The notes: generated by a model from the sequence alone, not told the origin. DNA of 60,914 bases from JALZUE01 sp051251725 (GCA_051251725.1 JBPOFN010000027.1:1-60914), one strand, 5' to 3'; numbered from the stretch's first letter, positions 8,486 to 19,360 are shown. Program-made: numbers and translations.

Positions 8486-10945
8486 ATGGTTAATAAAACA
8501 GATTCAAAAGTAACAAGTGAACAAATCAAAGCGGCAATCGAATATCATCTTAAATTTACCCAAAACGAAGTCGCCGATACCGATAATAGTCAAGCTTATT
8601 GGGAAGCTACTTGTTTAGCCGTAAATGATTTAGTAGTAGATAAACTACAAAAGACGCGCGCACGCCAATCCGAAGAAGATTTAAAAAGCGTTAACTATTT
8701 ATCGCTTGAATATTTGATGGGCCGTTTGCTGTCAAATAACTTACATAACCTAGATATTTATCAAACCGCCGAAAAAGCCGTGAAAGAATTAGGCTATGAG
8801 TTAAGTGACTTATGTGAAGAAGGCGCTGATTTAGCCTTAGGTAATGGTGGCTTAGGTCGTTTAGCGGCATGTTTTTTAGACTCATTAGCCACTTTAGACT
8901 ACCCAGCAACCGGTTATGGTATTCATTACCAACACGGTTTATTCAAGCAAAGTTTTGAAAACTGTCGTCAAATGGAAATGCCTGATATTTGGCGCGAATA
9001 CGGCAATCCGTGGGAAGTCTGTCGCCCTGAATCTTCACAACATATTCCGCTTTATGGCCATGTTGAACATCAAACACAAGCCGATGGCAGCATAAAGTCA
9101 ATTTGGCACCCAAAAGCAAACATCAAAGGTGTCGCTTGGGATATTCCAATTGTTGGTTACAACACCGATACCGTAAATGTGTTACGTTTATGGGAAAGTA
9201 GAGCTGACGAAGCTTTCAACTGGCACTTATTTAACATGGGTGACTATTTACATTCACATCATGACAACGTCCTTGCTGAAACCGTTTCTAAAGTGTTATA
9301 TCCAAACGATGAGCACGATGCCGGTAAAGAATTACGTTTTATTCAGCAATATTTTTTCTGTGCTTGTTCGATGAAAGATATCATTGCTCGCCATCAGAAA
9401 AAACACGGTATTGATTGGCAAGGTTTTGCAAAAAACACCGCTATTCAACTTAATGATACGCATCCAACGATCGCTATTTTAGAATTAATGCGCACCTTAC
9501 TTGATGATTATCAAACACCTTGGGATGATGCTTGGGCACTTTGTCGTCAAGTATTTGCTTACACCAACCACACCTTATTACCTGAAGCGTTAGAAAAATG
9601 GTCGGTTAAATTATTTGAAAAAGTATTACCTCGTCACTTAGAGATTCTTTATCACATCAACGAAGAATTCTTAAATAAAGAAGTGCAAGCGAAATGGCCT
9701 GATAACTTCCAAATGCGCGGTAAACTGTCAATTATTGAAGAAGGCCAAGAGCGTATGGTGCGTATGGCGCACTTATGTGTAATCGCTTCTCATAAAGTGA
9801 ATGGCGTAGCTGAAATTCATTCTAAATTGGTGAAACAGGATTTATTCCCTGAGTTTGATGCTTTATACCCAAATAAGTTAACTAACGTAACTAACGGTAT
9901 TACTCCGCGTCGTTGGTTAAAATCATGTAACCCGCTATTATCAGAACTATTATCAAAAAATATCGATGGTGATTGGGCGAAAAATTTAAATAGCTTAACT
10001 GACCTTGAAAAATTAGCTGACAACGAGCAATTTCAACAAGAGTTTATGGCGATAAAACATCAAAATAAAGTAAGCTTTGCTGAAGAAATTTTAGAGCTAA
10101 CTGGCGTACAAGTTAGCCCTGACGCTATTTTTGATGTGCAAATTAAACGTTTGCATGAATACAAACGTCAGCATTTAAATTTCTTACATATTTTGGCCTT
10201 GTATTACCGTTTATTACAAAATCCAAATATGGAAATGCAACCAAGAGTATTTATTTTTGGCGCAAAAGCAGCACCAGGTTATTACTTAGCAAAAGAAATC
10301 ATTTATGCCATTAATAAAGTGGCAGAAAAAATTAATAACGATGATCGTATTCAGGGCAAACTAAAAGTAGTATTTTTACCTAACTACCGTGTTAGTTTAG
10401 CGGAAAAAATCATTCCAGCGGCAGATGTATCTGAGCAAATATCAACTGCAGGTAAAGAAGCATCTGGTACCGGTAATATGAAATTAGCCCTTAACGGCGC
10501 GGTGACTATTGGTACTTTAGATGGTGCTAATATCGAAATTGCTGAAGAAGTGGGTGACGATAACATTTTCATTTTTGGTAATACGGTTGAGCAAGTAAAA
10601 GAAATTCGCGCTAACGGTTATAACCCATTCGCCTTTTATAATTCAAACCCTGAATTAAAAGCTGTGTTAGATTGGTTAGACAGTGACTTTTTTACCCCAG
10701 GCCATCCGTATGAGTTATCAGCAATTAAACATAGCTTACTTGATGGCGGTGACCCATACTTAGTGTTAGCTGACTTCCAATCATATTGTGATGCGCAGCA
10801 AAAACTCGATTATGCTTATCGCGATACTAAACGTTGGGCTCACATGGCTATTATGAACACAGCGATGATGGGCAAGTTTAACTCAGATCGCTCAATTCAA
10901 GATTATGTTGATAACATTTGGCAATTAACACCAAGTAAAAAATAA
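8486..10945 (+). CDS. glgP: Glycogen/maltodextrin phosphorylase
   Basis: Releases glucose-1-phosphate from the non-reducing ends of alpha-1,4-glucans in the cytoplasm. The 819-residue length is standard for family GT35. The N-terminal part has VNYLSLEYLMGR and LALGNGGLGRLAACFLDS. The pyridoxal-phosphate motif STAGKEASGTGNMK is present, with the cofactor lysine at residue 666. It is the first gene of an operon with glgB, glgX, malQ and an amylase. The leader holds two copies of the palindromic operator shared with other alpha-glucan genes, so maltodextrin induction is likely. The name malP would fit equally well, since the operon looks catabolic and lacks glgC and glgA. Confidence 0.95.
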   Translation: MVNKTDSKVTSEQIKAAIEYHLKFTQNEVADTDNSQAYWEATCLAVNDLVVDKLQKTRARQSEEDLKSVNYLSLEYLMGRLLSNNLHNLDIYQTAEKAVKELGYELSDLCEEGADLALGNGGLGRLAACFLDSLATLDYPATGYGIHYQHGLFKQSFENCRQMEMPDIWREYGNPWEVCRPESSQHIPLYGHVEHQTQADGSIKSIWHPKANIKGVAWDIPIVGYNTDTVNVLRLWESRADEAFNWHLFNMGDYLHSHHDNVLAETVSKVLYPNDEHDAGKELRFIQQYFFCACSMKDIIARHQKKHGIDWQGFAKNTAIQLNDTHPTIAILELMRTLLDDYQTPWDDAWALCRQVFAYTNHTLLPEALEKWSVKLFEKVLPRHLEILYHINEEFLNKEVQAKWPDNFQMRGKLSIIEEGQERMVRMAHLCVIASHKVNGVAEIHSKLVKQDLFPEFDALYPNKLTNVTNGITPRRWLKSCNPLLSELLSKNIDGDWAKNLNSLTDLEKLADNEQFQQEFMAIKHQNKVSFAEEILELTGVQVSPDAIFDVQIKRLHEYKRQHLNFLHILALYYRLLQNPNMEMQPRVFIFGAKAAPGYYLAKEIIYAINKVAEKINNDDRIQGKLKVVFLPNYRVSLAEKIIPAADVSEQISTAGKEASGTGNMKLALNGAVTIGTLDGANIEIAEEVGDDNIFIFGNTVEQVKEIRANGYNPFAFYNSNPELKAVLDWLDSDFFTPGHPYELSAIKHSLLDGGDPYLVLADFQSYCDAQQKLDYAYRDTKRWAHMAIMNTAMMGKFNSDRSIQDYVDNIWQLTPSKK

Positions 10946-10975
10946 AAACCCAGTACACTAAGGAGTAGTAACTAT

Positions 10976-13165
10976 ATGATCAAAAATGCCGCAACTATTA
11001 GTAGGTTTGTTGCCGAACAAATAAACCAGCCATTGAATGTATTTGGGCTGCAAAAAGACAGTAAAACCCAGTTATTAACTTTTCTAACCTGCCAACCACA
11101 AGCAGACCAAGTTAAGGTGATACAAAAAGGCACGAATAAAGTTGTGGCGACCCTTGATAAAATAGATGAACAAGGATTGTTCTATAAAAAATTACGCCGT
11201 AAAAACACCTTCGAGTACTTCTTAGAAGTGACCGAAGGTGAACATACTTACCAGCTGGAAGATAGCTACGCTTATGAACCTACGCTCGGTGAGCTTGATA
11301 TTCATTTGTTAAGTGAAGGCACACATCATTATCCTTATAAGATATTGGGTGCACACACACATCAGCAAAACGGCACTCTAGGTGTTGCGTTTTCGGTGTG
11401 GGCGCCAAATGCCTCTCGCGTTTCTGTTATCGGAAATTTTAATAATTGGGATGGCCGTCGTCATCCTATGCAAAACGTTAGCTATTCAGGCTACTGGAAT
11501 ATTTTCATTCCAAACGTAATAGCCGGTGATTTATATAAGTTTGAACTCGCAGATAGCCAAGGTCATTTATTACCGCAAAAATCTGATCCTATGGGTTCAC
11601 ATGCGCAATATCGCCCTGATACTGCTTCTATTGTTAGTGAAAACAAATCATACCAATGGCAAGATGAAAAATGGCTTGCAGAGCGTGAAAAACGCAACGA
11701 TCGCGATGCTGCCATTTCAATTTATGAAGTGCATTTGGGTTCATGGAAACGTGACGCTGACAATAACTTTTTAAATTATCGAGAGCTTGCTGATCAACTG
11801 ATCCCTTACACCTTAGAAATGGGTTTTACTCATCTGCAGTTAATGCCGGTCAGTGAATTCCCTTATGATGGCTCTTGGGGTTATCAGCCGGTTGGCTTAT
11901 TCGCTGCCACAGCCCGCTTTGGCACCGCAGAAGACTTTCAATACTTTGTTGATGAATGTCATAAAGCCAACTTAGGTGTGTTAATTGATTGGGTACCGGG
12001 ACATTTCCCTACCGACACCCATGGTTTAGCAGAATTTGACGGTACTTGTTTGTATGAACATGCTGACCCTCGCCAAGGTTTTCATCCTGATTGGAATACC
12101 TTAATTTATAATTACGGCCGCAATGAAGTCGCTAATTTTCTTCGCGCCAGTGCTTTACATTGGTTAGATAGATTTCACGTTGATGGCATACGCGTTGATG
12201 CTGTTGCCTCAATGTTGTATTTAGATTACAGCCGCGAACACGGTGAATGGATCCCGAATCAACATGGCGGCCGCGAAAACTTAGAAGCTGTAGATTTTTT
12301 AAAACGCTTTAACGAAGAATTATACAGCCAGTATCCAGGTTGTATGTCAGTAGCCGAAGAGTCAACCTCTTGGCCTGGCGTTTCTAAACCAACTGAATAT
12401 GGTGGTTTAGGCTTTGGTTATAAATGGAATATGGGCTGGATGAATGACTCGCTTGAGTACATGCAACATGATCCTATTCATCGTCAGTATCATCACAATG
12501 AACTTAGCTTTAGCTTAGTTTATGCCTTTGATGAAAATTTTATTTTACCAATCAGCCACGATGAAGTAGTCCACGGTAAAGGCTCTATTTTAGATCGCAT
12601 GCCGGGCGATGCTTGGCAAAAATTTGCTAATTTACGTGCTTATTATGGCTTTATGTGGGCGCATCCAGGTAAAAAATTATTGTTTATGGGCTGTGAATTT
12701 GCCCAAGGCAAAGAATGGAATTTTGAACAATCACTTGACTGGCATCAACTCGATGAAGAATGCCATTTAGGTGTACAACAATTAATTAAAGATTTAAATA
12801 ATACTTATGTCAGCACACCTGCGCTGTATCAAAAAGATTGTGATTCGGCAGGATTTTGTTGGTTAGATCACGATAACGCCCAGCAATCGGTGTATTCATT
12901 TATTCGATTTGGTGAGCAAGATCAAAAACCTGTGTTAGTTGTCTGTAACTTTACTCCGCAAGTACATCACAACTTTAGAATTGGGGTACCCGAGGCCGGC
13001 AACTATCAAGAAATATTAAATACTGACGCTGACATTTATGGCGGCAGTAACCAAGGAAATTCAGGTTTAATTACCAGTCAACCGACGCCTTGGCAACATC
13101 AAAATACAAGTATTGAAATTACCGTGCCGCCATTAAGCACGGTTATGTTCACTCTTGTAGACTAA
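10976..13165 (+). CDS. glgB: 1,4-alpha-glucan branching enzyme
   Basis: Forms alpha-1,6 branches in glycogen by transfer of alpha-1,4 chains. It has 729 residues, with an N-terminal extension, a CBM48-like domain (VWAPNASRVSVIGNFNNWDG) at about residue 140, a GH13 catalytic barrel and a C-terminal beta domain. The nucleophile is D408 in GIRVDAVASMLY and the acid/base is E461 in SVAEEST, the same 53-residue spacing as in the E. coli enzyme. SHDEVVHGKGS carries the third Asp. A strong AAGGAG site lies 10 bases before the ATG, 30 bp after glgP. Confidence 0.97.
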   Translation: MIKNAATISRFVAEQINQPLNVFGLQKDSKTQLLTFLTCQPQADQVKVIQKGTNKVVATLDKIDEQGLFYKKLRRKNTFEYFLEVTEGEHTYQLEDSYAYEPTLGELDIHLLSEGTHHYPYKILGAHTHQQNGTLGVAFSVWAPNASRVSVIGNFNNWDGRRHPMQNVSYSGYWNIFIPNVIAGDLYKFELADSQGHLLPQKSDPMGSHAQYRPDTASIVSENKSYQWQDEKWLAEREKRNDRDAAISIYEVHLGSWKRDADNNFLNYRELADQLIPYTLEMGFTHLQLMPVSEFPYDGSWGYQPVGLFAATARFGTAEDFQYFVDECHKANLGVLIDWVPGHFPTDTHGLAEFDGTCLYEHADPRQGFHPDWNTLIYNYGRNEVANFLRASALHWLDRFHVDGIRVDAVASMLYLDYSREHGEWIPNQHGGRENLEAVDFLKRFNEELYSQYPGCMSVAEESTSWPGVSKPTEYGGLGFGYKWNMGWMNDSLEYMQHDPIHRQYHHNELSFSLVYAFDENFILPISHDEVVHGKGSILDRMPGDAWQKFANLRAYYGFMWAHPGKKLLFMGCEFAQGKEWNFEQSLDWHQLDEECHLGVQQLIKDLNNTYVSTPALYQKDCDSAGFCWLDHDNAQQSVYSFIRFGEQDQKPVLVVCNFTPQVHHNFRIGVPEAGNYQEILNTDADIYGGSNQGNSGLITSQPTPWQHQNTSIEITVPPLSTVMFTLVD

Positions 13166-13178
13166 GGAAACAAATCAT

Positions 13179-15317
13179 ATGGCTTATCAAGTAACCTCTG
13201 GACGCTCTTATCCTTTAGGGGCTAAAGTTTTACCTGACGGCATTAACTTCGCACTTTTTTCAACTAATGCGACAAAAGTCGAACTTTGTCTTTTTGACAA
13301 TACCGGTACTAAAGAAGTAAAGCGCGTTGAACTACCCGAATTTACCGATGACATTTGGCACGGGCATATTGCTGATTTACCCGCAGGCACGCTATATGGT
13401 TATCGCGTTTATGGGCCATACGAACCACATAATGGACATCGGTTTAATCCGAATAAATTATTAATTGATCCTTACGCGAAAAAGTTATTTGGTGAGTTTA
13501 TTCAATCAGATACTCATTACGCCTACGATCTTGACAGTCGCCAGCGTGATCTGACTTTTGATATTCGTGATAACGCCAAATACATGCCTAAATGTGTTGC
13601 GATAAACGACTTAGAAAAGTGTACTACCCACCCACAAGTTCGCCGCCGCGATACTATGTTTTATGAAATGCATCCAAAAGGTTTTACCCAAAACCATCCT
13701 GATGTGCCTAAAAATATCCGCGGTACTTTTTCTGGTTTAGCAGATAAAAGCATTTGTGATTATTTAGTCGACTTAGGTATCACCAGTGTTGAACTATTAC
13801 CTGTTCATACTTTTTTTGACGAGCCGTTTTTAACGGAAAAAAACTTAACCAATTATTGGGGTTATAACTCGATTGGTTTTTTTATTCCCAATGCTAAATA
13901 TTGTCATGAAGACGACATTAACGATTTTAAAAAGTTAATTGAAACTTATCATGCTGCTGGTATTGAAGTGATTTTAGATGTGGTCTACAACCACACCGCT
14001 GAAGGCAGTGAACTTGGGCCCACGATCAGCTTTAAGGGAATAGATAACGCCAGTTATTACCGCTTAGCACCTGAGCATAAACGCTATTATGTTAACTACT
14101 CTGGCTGTGGTAATACCTTAAACATTTCTCATCCTCGGGTACTACAAATGGTTACCGACAGCCTACGTTATTGGGTTGAGATCATGGGTGTTGATGGCTT
14201 CAGATTTGACCTTGCCCCTATTTTAGGACGCGGTGAAACACATTTTAGTGAAAATAATCACTTCTTTAGTGCCTTAAGACAAGACCCTATTTTATCCCGA
14301 GTGAAGTTAATTGCTGAACCTTGGGATATTGGTGTTGATGGTTATCAACTTGGCCGCTTTCCTAATAGCTGGTTAGAGTGGAATGATCGCTTTCGTGATA
14401 CTGTGCGCCGCTTTTGGCGCGGTGATGAAGGCTTAGCCCCAGAGTTTGCTAAACGCTTACATGGCTCAGCCGATATTTTTGCCAAACCAAGTCGTCGACC
14501 AAGCGCGAGTGTTAACTTAATTACCACTCATGACGGATTTACTCTTCATGACTTAGTGTCTTATGAAGATCGCCACAATCAACTTAATGGCGAAAATAAT
14601 CGTGATGGCCATGGCGCTAACTTTAGCTGTAATTTTGGCTTTGAAGGTGAAACCGACAACCTAGTGATCAATCAATTACGCTTACAACAAAAACGTAACT
14701 TATTAGCGACCTTGTTCCTTTCACAAGGCACGCCATTATTATTAGCGGGTGACGAATTTAATAATTCACAAGACGGTAATAACAACGCCTATTGTCAAGA
14801 CAATGATATTTCTTGGTTAGATTGGCATCGGGTCGAAGAAAATGACTTATTACCTTTTGTTAAGCATTTAATAAAACTACGTAAAAAACATCCATTATTA
14901 AACCGGATGAACTACCAACACGGCTTAACCACCTCTGATAAAACCGGATTACCTGATATCAGTTGGCTAAGTTGTAAAGGTAAATTAATGAACGAAAAAG
15001 ACTGGCATAACAGCAGTATTAAATGTTTTGCCATGTTACTCGCGGATACTGATTACAACAAACCAACGGAAGTTTTGCATGAACACGACGATGATGCCTT
15101 ATTGGTTATCTTTAATGCTCATGGAACGACCATCAATTATCAATTACCTGAGCTTAAGGGCACATGGCAAGTTTTGATAAATACCGCAGAATTTACGGCC
15201 GCAACTGCAATTAATAATAATAATAAGCTGAAAAACAACAACTACATCTTAAGTGCACATAGCTGTGTGGTGTTGAGTTATAGCCAGAATACTGCTACAA
15301 CCACCAATGAAGAGTAA
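13179..15317 (+). CDS. glgX: Glycogen debranching enzyme
   Basis: Hydrolyses alpha-1,6 branches of limit dextrins in the cytoplasm, working with the phosphorylase. The 712 residues comprise a CBM48-like N-terminal domain (FALFSTNATKVELCLFD) and an isoamylase-type GH13 barrel. The nucleophile is D344 in VDGFRFDLAPILGR, the acid/base is E380 in LIAEPWDIG, and the third Asp is in TTHDGFTLHDLVSY. An AAGGA site precedes the ATG. The gap from glgB is 13 bp, and malQ starts at or just after its stop codon. The C-terminus has an unremarkable Asn-rich run. Confidence 0.96.
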   Translation: MAYQVTSGRSYPLGAKVLPDGINFALFSTNATKVELCLFDNTGTKEVKRVELPEFTDDIWHGHIADLPAGTLYGYRVYGPYEPHNGHRFNPNKLLIDPYAKKLFGEFIQSDTHYAYDLDSRQRDLTFDIRDNAKYMPKCVAINDLEKCTTHPQVRRRDTMFYEMHPKGFTQNHPDVPKNIRGTFSGLADKSICDYLVDLGITSVELLPVHTFFDEPFLTEKNLTNYWGYNSIGFFIPNAKYCHEDDINDFKKLIETYHAAGIEVILDVVYNHTAEGSELGPTISFKGIDNASYYRLAPEHKRYYVNYSGCGNTLNISHPRVLQMVTDSLRYWVEIMGVDGFRFDLAPILGRGETHFSENNHFFSALRQDPILSRVKLIAEPWDIGVDGYQLGRFPNSWLEWNDRFRDTVRRFWRGDEGLAPEFAKRLHGSADIFAKPSRRPSASVNLITTHDGFTLHDLVSYEDRHNQLNGENNRDGHGANFSCNFGFEGETDNLVINQLRLQQKRNLLATLFLSQGTPLLLAGDEFNNSQDGNNNAYCQDNDISWLDWHRVEENDLLPFVKHLIKLRKKHPLLNRMNYQHGLTTSDKTGLPDISWLSCKGKLMNEKDWHNSSIKCFAMLLADTDYNKPTEVLHEHDDDALLVIFNAHGTTINYQLPELKGTWQVLINTAEFTAATAINNNNKLKNNNYILSAHSCVVLSYSQNTATTTNEE

Positions 15318-15321
15318 TGAA

Positions 15322-17490
15322 ATGAGTTTAGTAGAACAATTAGCTGGGGCGGTAGGATTTCACCCTAGCTACACGGATGCATTTGGCACGTTAATCGAGT
15401 CATCAGAGCAAGCATATCGCTCGCTGTTATCCGCTATGGGTTATGATGTTAACAATGAAGATAAATTACAACAAAGTATTGTTGAAATAAATGAAAGCCA
15501 CTGGCGCAATATGTTACCGCCAGTGCACATTGCTAAATTAGAAGAAGATAATCATAAATTAACGCTGAGTATAAAATCTGATATTGCTGATGATATTCAT
15601 TGGACTATCACGACAGAGTCAGGTTTACAGTATCAAGGTCATCAGTATATTCATGATATGGAACATCTAGAATATGCTAAATTTGATGACGCCCAATACA
15701 ATAAATTCAGCCTTGTTTTACCAAAATTAATCATGGGTTACCATTCAATTACGGTTCAGCACGGTAATATTACTGCCACTTGTCCGCTGATTTTTGCGCC
15801 CAGAACTAGCTATCACCCTTACGAAGCAGCAAACTTTAAAATGTGGGGCTATGCGGCACAATTATACGCACTAAAAAGTGAAAACAATTGGGGCGCCGGT
15901 GACTTTGGTGATTTATCGCCACTGATTAAAACCACCGCTAAACAAGGTGTTTCAGTATTGGGCTTAAACCCTTTACATCCGCTGTATCAAAACAATCCAG
16001 CACATTGCAGCCCATACTCACCAATGAGCCGCTGTTTTTTAAATACTTTTTATATTGATGTTACTCAAATTGAAAACTACAACACCTCAAAAATGGCGCA
16101 GCGCCGTGTTAACAGTAAAGCCTTTCAAGCTAAATTAGCTGCGGCTCGCAATAGTGAGTTTATCGACTATCCGGCGGTTGCTGATATTAAATATCAAGTA
16201 TTAGAAATTTTATATAAAGACTTTTTAAAAAATGGTGATGTGCAGTTAAAACAAGATTTTGCTAACTTCAAAGAACAGCAAGGTTTAGGTTTAGTTCGCC
16301 AAACGACTTTTGAAGCGCTTTATGAACATTTTCGAACGTTAGATGAAAACACCTATAACTGGAAAAATTGGCCGGTAGAATACCACCAACCAAATTCTCA
16401 AGCTGTTACTGATTTTCAACAGCAACATAGCCAACGCATTGGTTATTTTGCTTATTTACAATGGCAAGCTCACCGACAATTATCAGCTATTACAAAATTA
16501 ACCAAAGAACAAGGTATGCCGATTGGTCTATACCTTGATTTAGCGGTTGGCTGTGATGGTTCAGGTGTAGACGTTTGGGCCGATCAAGGCGTTTATGTTG
16601 CTGGTGCTGCTGTTGGCGCACCGCCAGATGCCATGAATACCTTAGGCCAAAACTGGGGGTTAACCCCAATGAATCCGGTCGAGCTACAAAAACAAGGGTA
16701 TCAACCGTTAGTTAAAGCACTACGTTGCAATATGAAATATGCGGGTGCTTTACGTATTGATCATATTCTCGGCTTGATGCGCCAGTACTGGGTTGCTCCT
16801 GGTATGCAAGCCAATGAAGGTGTGTATATCACTTACCCACTGGCCGATATTTTACGTATTATTGCGTTAGAGTCTCGTCGCGCTGAATGTGTTGTAATTG
16901 GTGAAGACTTAGGTACTGTGCCTGCAGGCTTTAGTGAAATAATGGCTGATGCTGGCCTACTTTCTTACAAAGTCCTTTATTTTGAAACATGGGAGTCTGG
17001 GTTATTTAAACGCCCGGAAGCATACCCAGAACTGTCGATGGTGACAGTATCAACACATGACATTCCAACCCTTACGGGTTGGTGGTCAGGTCGTGATTTA
17101 GAATGGCGACAAAATTTAAATCTTTATCCCAATGATGAAATGGGGCCAGCTGATCGAGCAAACAGAATAGCCGATCGAACTAACCTGATTTCAGCATTAG
17201 ATGATATGCAAGTCATCGATATGAGCAATGCACCGCAGCAGTCACCTGCTGTAATGAACAGAGAATTAAGTTTATCTGTTCAGCGCTATTTAGCTCATGC
17301 TCCAAGTGCAATTCAATTGATTCCTATGGAAGATGCATTAGAAGTACGTGAACAAGTTAACGTACCAGGCACAATTGATGAACACCCCAACTGGCGTCGT
17401 AAAGTACCGGTTACTGTCGAAGATTTTTGCCAACAAGAGTCGGTTGAGCAAATCGCGAGAGTAATGCAAGAAATACGTCCCAAAGTTTAA
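15322..17490 (+). CDS. malQ: 4-alpha-glucanotransferase (amylomaltase)
   Basis: Transfers alpha-1,4-glucan segments between maltodextrins and releases glucose (GH77, cytoplasm). Conserved blocks include GLYLDLAVGCDGSGVDVWAD, the nucleophile Asp in ALRIDHILGLMRQYW, the acid/base Glu in VIGEDLGTVP, and STHDIPTLTGWW. I chose the ATG at 15322 because GAAGAG lies 7 bases before it and it begins 4 bp after the glgX stop. An ATG at 15307 in the same frame would add five residues and overlap glgX by 11 bp, but has no ribosome site. The N-terminal beta domain of long MalQ forms is present (about residues 60-160). Confidence 0.95.
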   Translation: MSLVEQLAGAVGFHPSYTDAFGTLIESSEQAYRSLLSAMGYDVNNEDKLQQSIVEINESHWRNMLPPVHIAKLEEDNHKLTLSIKSDIADDIHWTITTESGLQYQGHQYIHDMEHLEYAKFDDAQYNKFSLVLPKLIMGYHSITVQHGNITATCPLIFAPRTSYHPYEAANFKMWGYAAQLYALKSENNWGAGDFGDLSPLIKTTAKQGVSVLGLNPLHPLYQNNPAHCSPYSPMSRCFLNTFYIDVTQIENYNTSKMAQRRVNSKAFQAKLAAARNSEFIDYPAVADIKYQVLEILYKDFLKNGDVQLKQDFANFKEQQGLGLVRQTTFEALYEHFRTLDENTYNWKNWPVEYHQPNSQAVTDFQQQHSQRIGYFAYLQWQAHRQLSAITKLTKEQGMPIGLYLDLAVGCDGSGVDVWADQGVYVAGAAVGAPPDAMNTLGQNWGLTPMNPVELQKQGYQPLVKALRCNMKYAGALRIDHILGLMRQYWVAPGMQANEGVYITYPLADILRIIALESRRAECVVIGEDLGTVPAGFSEIMADAGLLSYKVLYFETWESGLFKRPEAYPELSMVTVSTHDIPTLTGWWSGRDLEWRQNLNLYPNDEMGPADRANRIADRTNLISALDDMQVIDMSNAPQQSPAVMNRELSLSVQRYLAHAPSAIQLIPMEDALEVREQVNVPGTIDEHPNWRRKVPVTVEDFCQQESVEQIARVMQEIRPKV

Positions 17491-17505
17491 TAAGTAGATG
17501 TAATA

Positions 17506-19311
17506 ATGAACAATAATAACTCGTGGGGACGAGTTTTATTGTCATCTATGTTGGCATGCAGCTTAGCTGCATGCTCACAAGATGATGCTAAAACGTTAAC
17601 AAAGAACACTGATCATAAATCAACACTCCTAACCTCAGTACCCATCAAAAATAAGCTCAGCACCGCTAGTGACTTAACTCACTATTTAAATCGTCCAGTC
17701 GAAGACGAAGTCTTTTATTTCGTGTTACCTGATCGCTTTGAAAATGGTGACCCTAATAACGATCAAGGCTCAAAAACCATTGCCCTTTCACAAGGCGGTT
17801 TTGATCCTAGCAACAAAGCTATGTATCACGGCGGCGATATTCAAGGCCTGAAAGACAAATTACCCTACATTAAAAATATGGGGGTCAGCGCAATTTGGTT
17901 AACGCCAATAATGCGCAATCGTGCTTTGCAAGGTGATAGCTCTGGATATCACGGTTATTGGATTTTAGACTTTACCGAAATTGACCCGCATTTAGGCTCA
18001 AATGAAGAATTAAAAGCCTTTATTGACGCCGCGCATCAAGAAAATATTAAGGTCTATTTTGACATCATCGCAAATCATACCGCTGACGTAATTCGCTATA
18101 AAGAATGCCATCTACCTGATGGTACACCGCTCAATGATTGTACTTATCGCTCGCTAGCTGAAGTTGAAAAGCTGGGAACATATACGCCTTATTTACCTAC
18201 AGGCAGTGAAAACGTTAAAGCCCCTGCTTGGTTAAATAATCCTAAGTATTATCACAATCAAGGTGAAACGACTTACCAAGGTGAAAATTCAATTTATGGC
18301 GATTTTGCCAGCCTAGATGATATCAACACTGACGACCCAGAAGTGGTCAAAGGCATGATAGAAATATTCAAAGGTGTGGTTTCTGAATTTAAGCCTGATG
18401 GTTTTAGAATAGACACAGTTAAACACGTTAATCTTGAATTTTGGCAAGAATTTTCACCAGCAATTGTTGCACATGCAAGAGAATCAGGCATTCCACAATT
18501 TTTCATGTTTGGGGAAGTTTACGATCCATCACCTGATGTTTTAAGTAAATTTACTGGCTCGGGAAAAATGCAATCGGTGCTAGATTTTGGTTTTCAAGAT
18601 GCGATTGATAAAACCTTAATCAAACAACAAGGAACCGATGTTTTTAAAAAGCTCTTTGACCAAGATCATAAATACAACGACCAAGACAGCCATGCCAATC
18701 GCTTATTAAACTTTGTGGGTAATCATGATATGGGGCGGATGGCCTTTATGCTTAATAACAGCGAATTTAATTACAGTGAAGCTGAAAAAATCAAACGGGT
18801 TTTACTCGGCCATGCTTTGATGTATTTTGCCCGCGGTATTCCGGTTATTTATTATGGTGATGAACAAGGTTTTGTCGGTGACGGCAATGACCAAGGTGCA
18901 CGCCAAAATATGATGCCGTCAAAAGTTGACAGCTTTAATGACGATGACTTATTAGCAACGGATAAAACCACCGCTGATGAGAACTTCGATGAAAGTCATT
19001 TGTTCTATCGCGCTTTTGCACAATACGCTGATCTTTATTTTAATCACCAAGCATTACGACATGGTAAACAAGCGATAGTGCACAGCCAAAGCAGCCCTGG
19101 TTTATTAGCTTTTACTCGCACCCTAGGCAATGACAAATTTTTGATTGTTGCTAACACCGATGTAAAAGCGATTAATAAATCAATCGCGGTTAAAACTAAA
19201 ACATCATTGGTGTTTGCTGAACAGCCGCATCAGCATCAAGCTAGCGCGCAAGACGGCTCCTTGGCAATTAAACTACCTGCGTTAAGTTTTGCAATTTACC
19301 AGTTAAAATAA
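17506..19311 (+). CDS. GH13 alpha-amylase-family lipoprotein
   Basis: A probable periplasmic or outer-membrane alpha-glucan hydrolase of 601 residues. The N-terminus ends in a lipobox (SLAAC, Cys at about residue 23), so it should be lipid-anchored. The GH13 set is complete: D303 in GFRIDTVKHV, E337 in MFGEVYDP and an Asp in FVGNHDMGRM. DEVFYFVLPDRFENGDPNND at the domain start resembles secreted alpha-amylases and cyclomaltodextrinase relatives. It is the last gene of the glg operon, 15 bp after malQ, and is followed by a strong terminator. It is the only exported enzyme of the operon and would supply maltodextrins to it. The exact cleavage pattern cannot be told. Confidence 0.9.
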   Translation: MNNNNSWGRVLLSSMLACSLAACSQDDAKTLTKNTDHKSTLLTSVPIKNKLSTASDLTHYLNRPVEDEVFYFVLPDRFENGDPNNDQGSKTIALSQGGFDPSNKAMYHGGDIQGLKDKLPYIKNMGVSAIWLTPIMRNRALQGDSSGYHGYWILDFTEIDPHLGSNEELKAFIDAAHQENIKVYFDIIANHTADVIRYKECHLPDGTPLNDCTYRSLAEVEKLGTYTPYLPTGSENVKAPAWLNNPKYYHNQGETTYQGENSIYGDFASLDDINTDDPEVVKGMIEIFKGVVSEFKPDGFRIDTVKHVNLEFWQEFSPAIVAHARESGIPQFFMFGEVYDPSPDVLSKFTGSGKMQSVLDFGFQDAIDKTLIKQQGTDVFKKLFDQDHKYNDQDSHANRLLNFVGNHDMGRMAFMLNNSEFNYSEAEKIKRVLLGHALMYFARGIPVIYYGDEQGFVGDGNDQGARQNMMPSKVDSFNDDDLLATDKTTADENFDESHLFYRAFAQYADLYFNHQALRHGKQAIVHSQSSPGLLAFTRTLGNDKFLIVANTDVKAINKSIAVKTKTSLVFAEQPHQHQASAQDGSLAIKLPALSFAIYQLK

Positions 19312-19360
19312 AACGGGTAAAAGTCGCGACTTCTCGCACGCATCGAGATTGAAAAAAACA

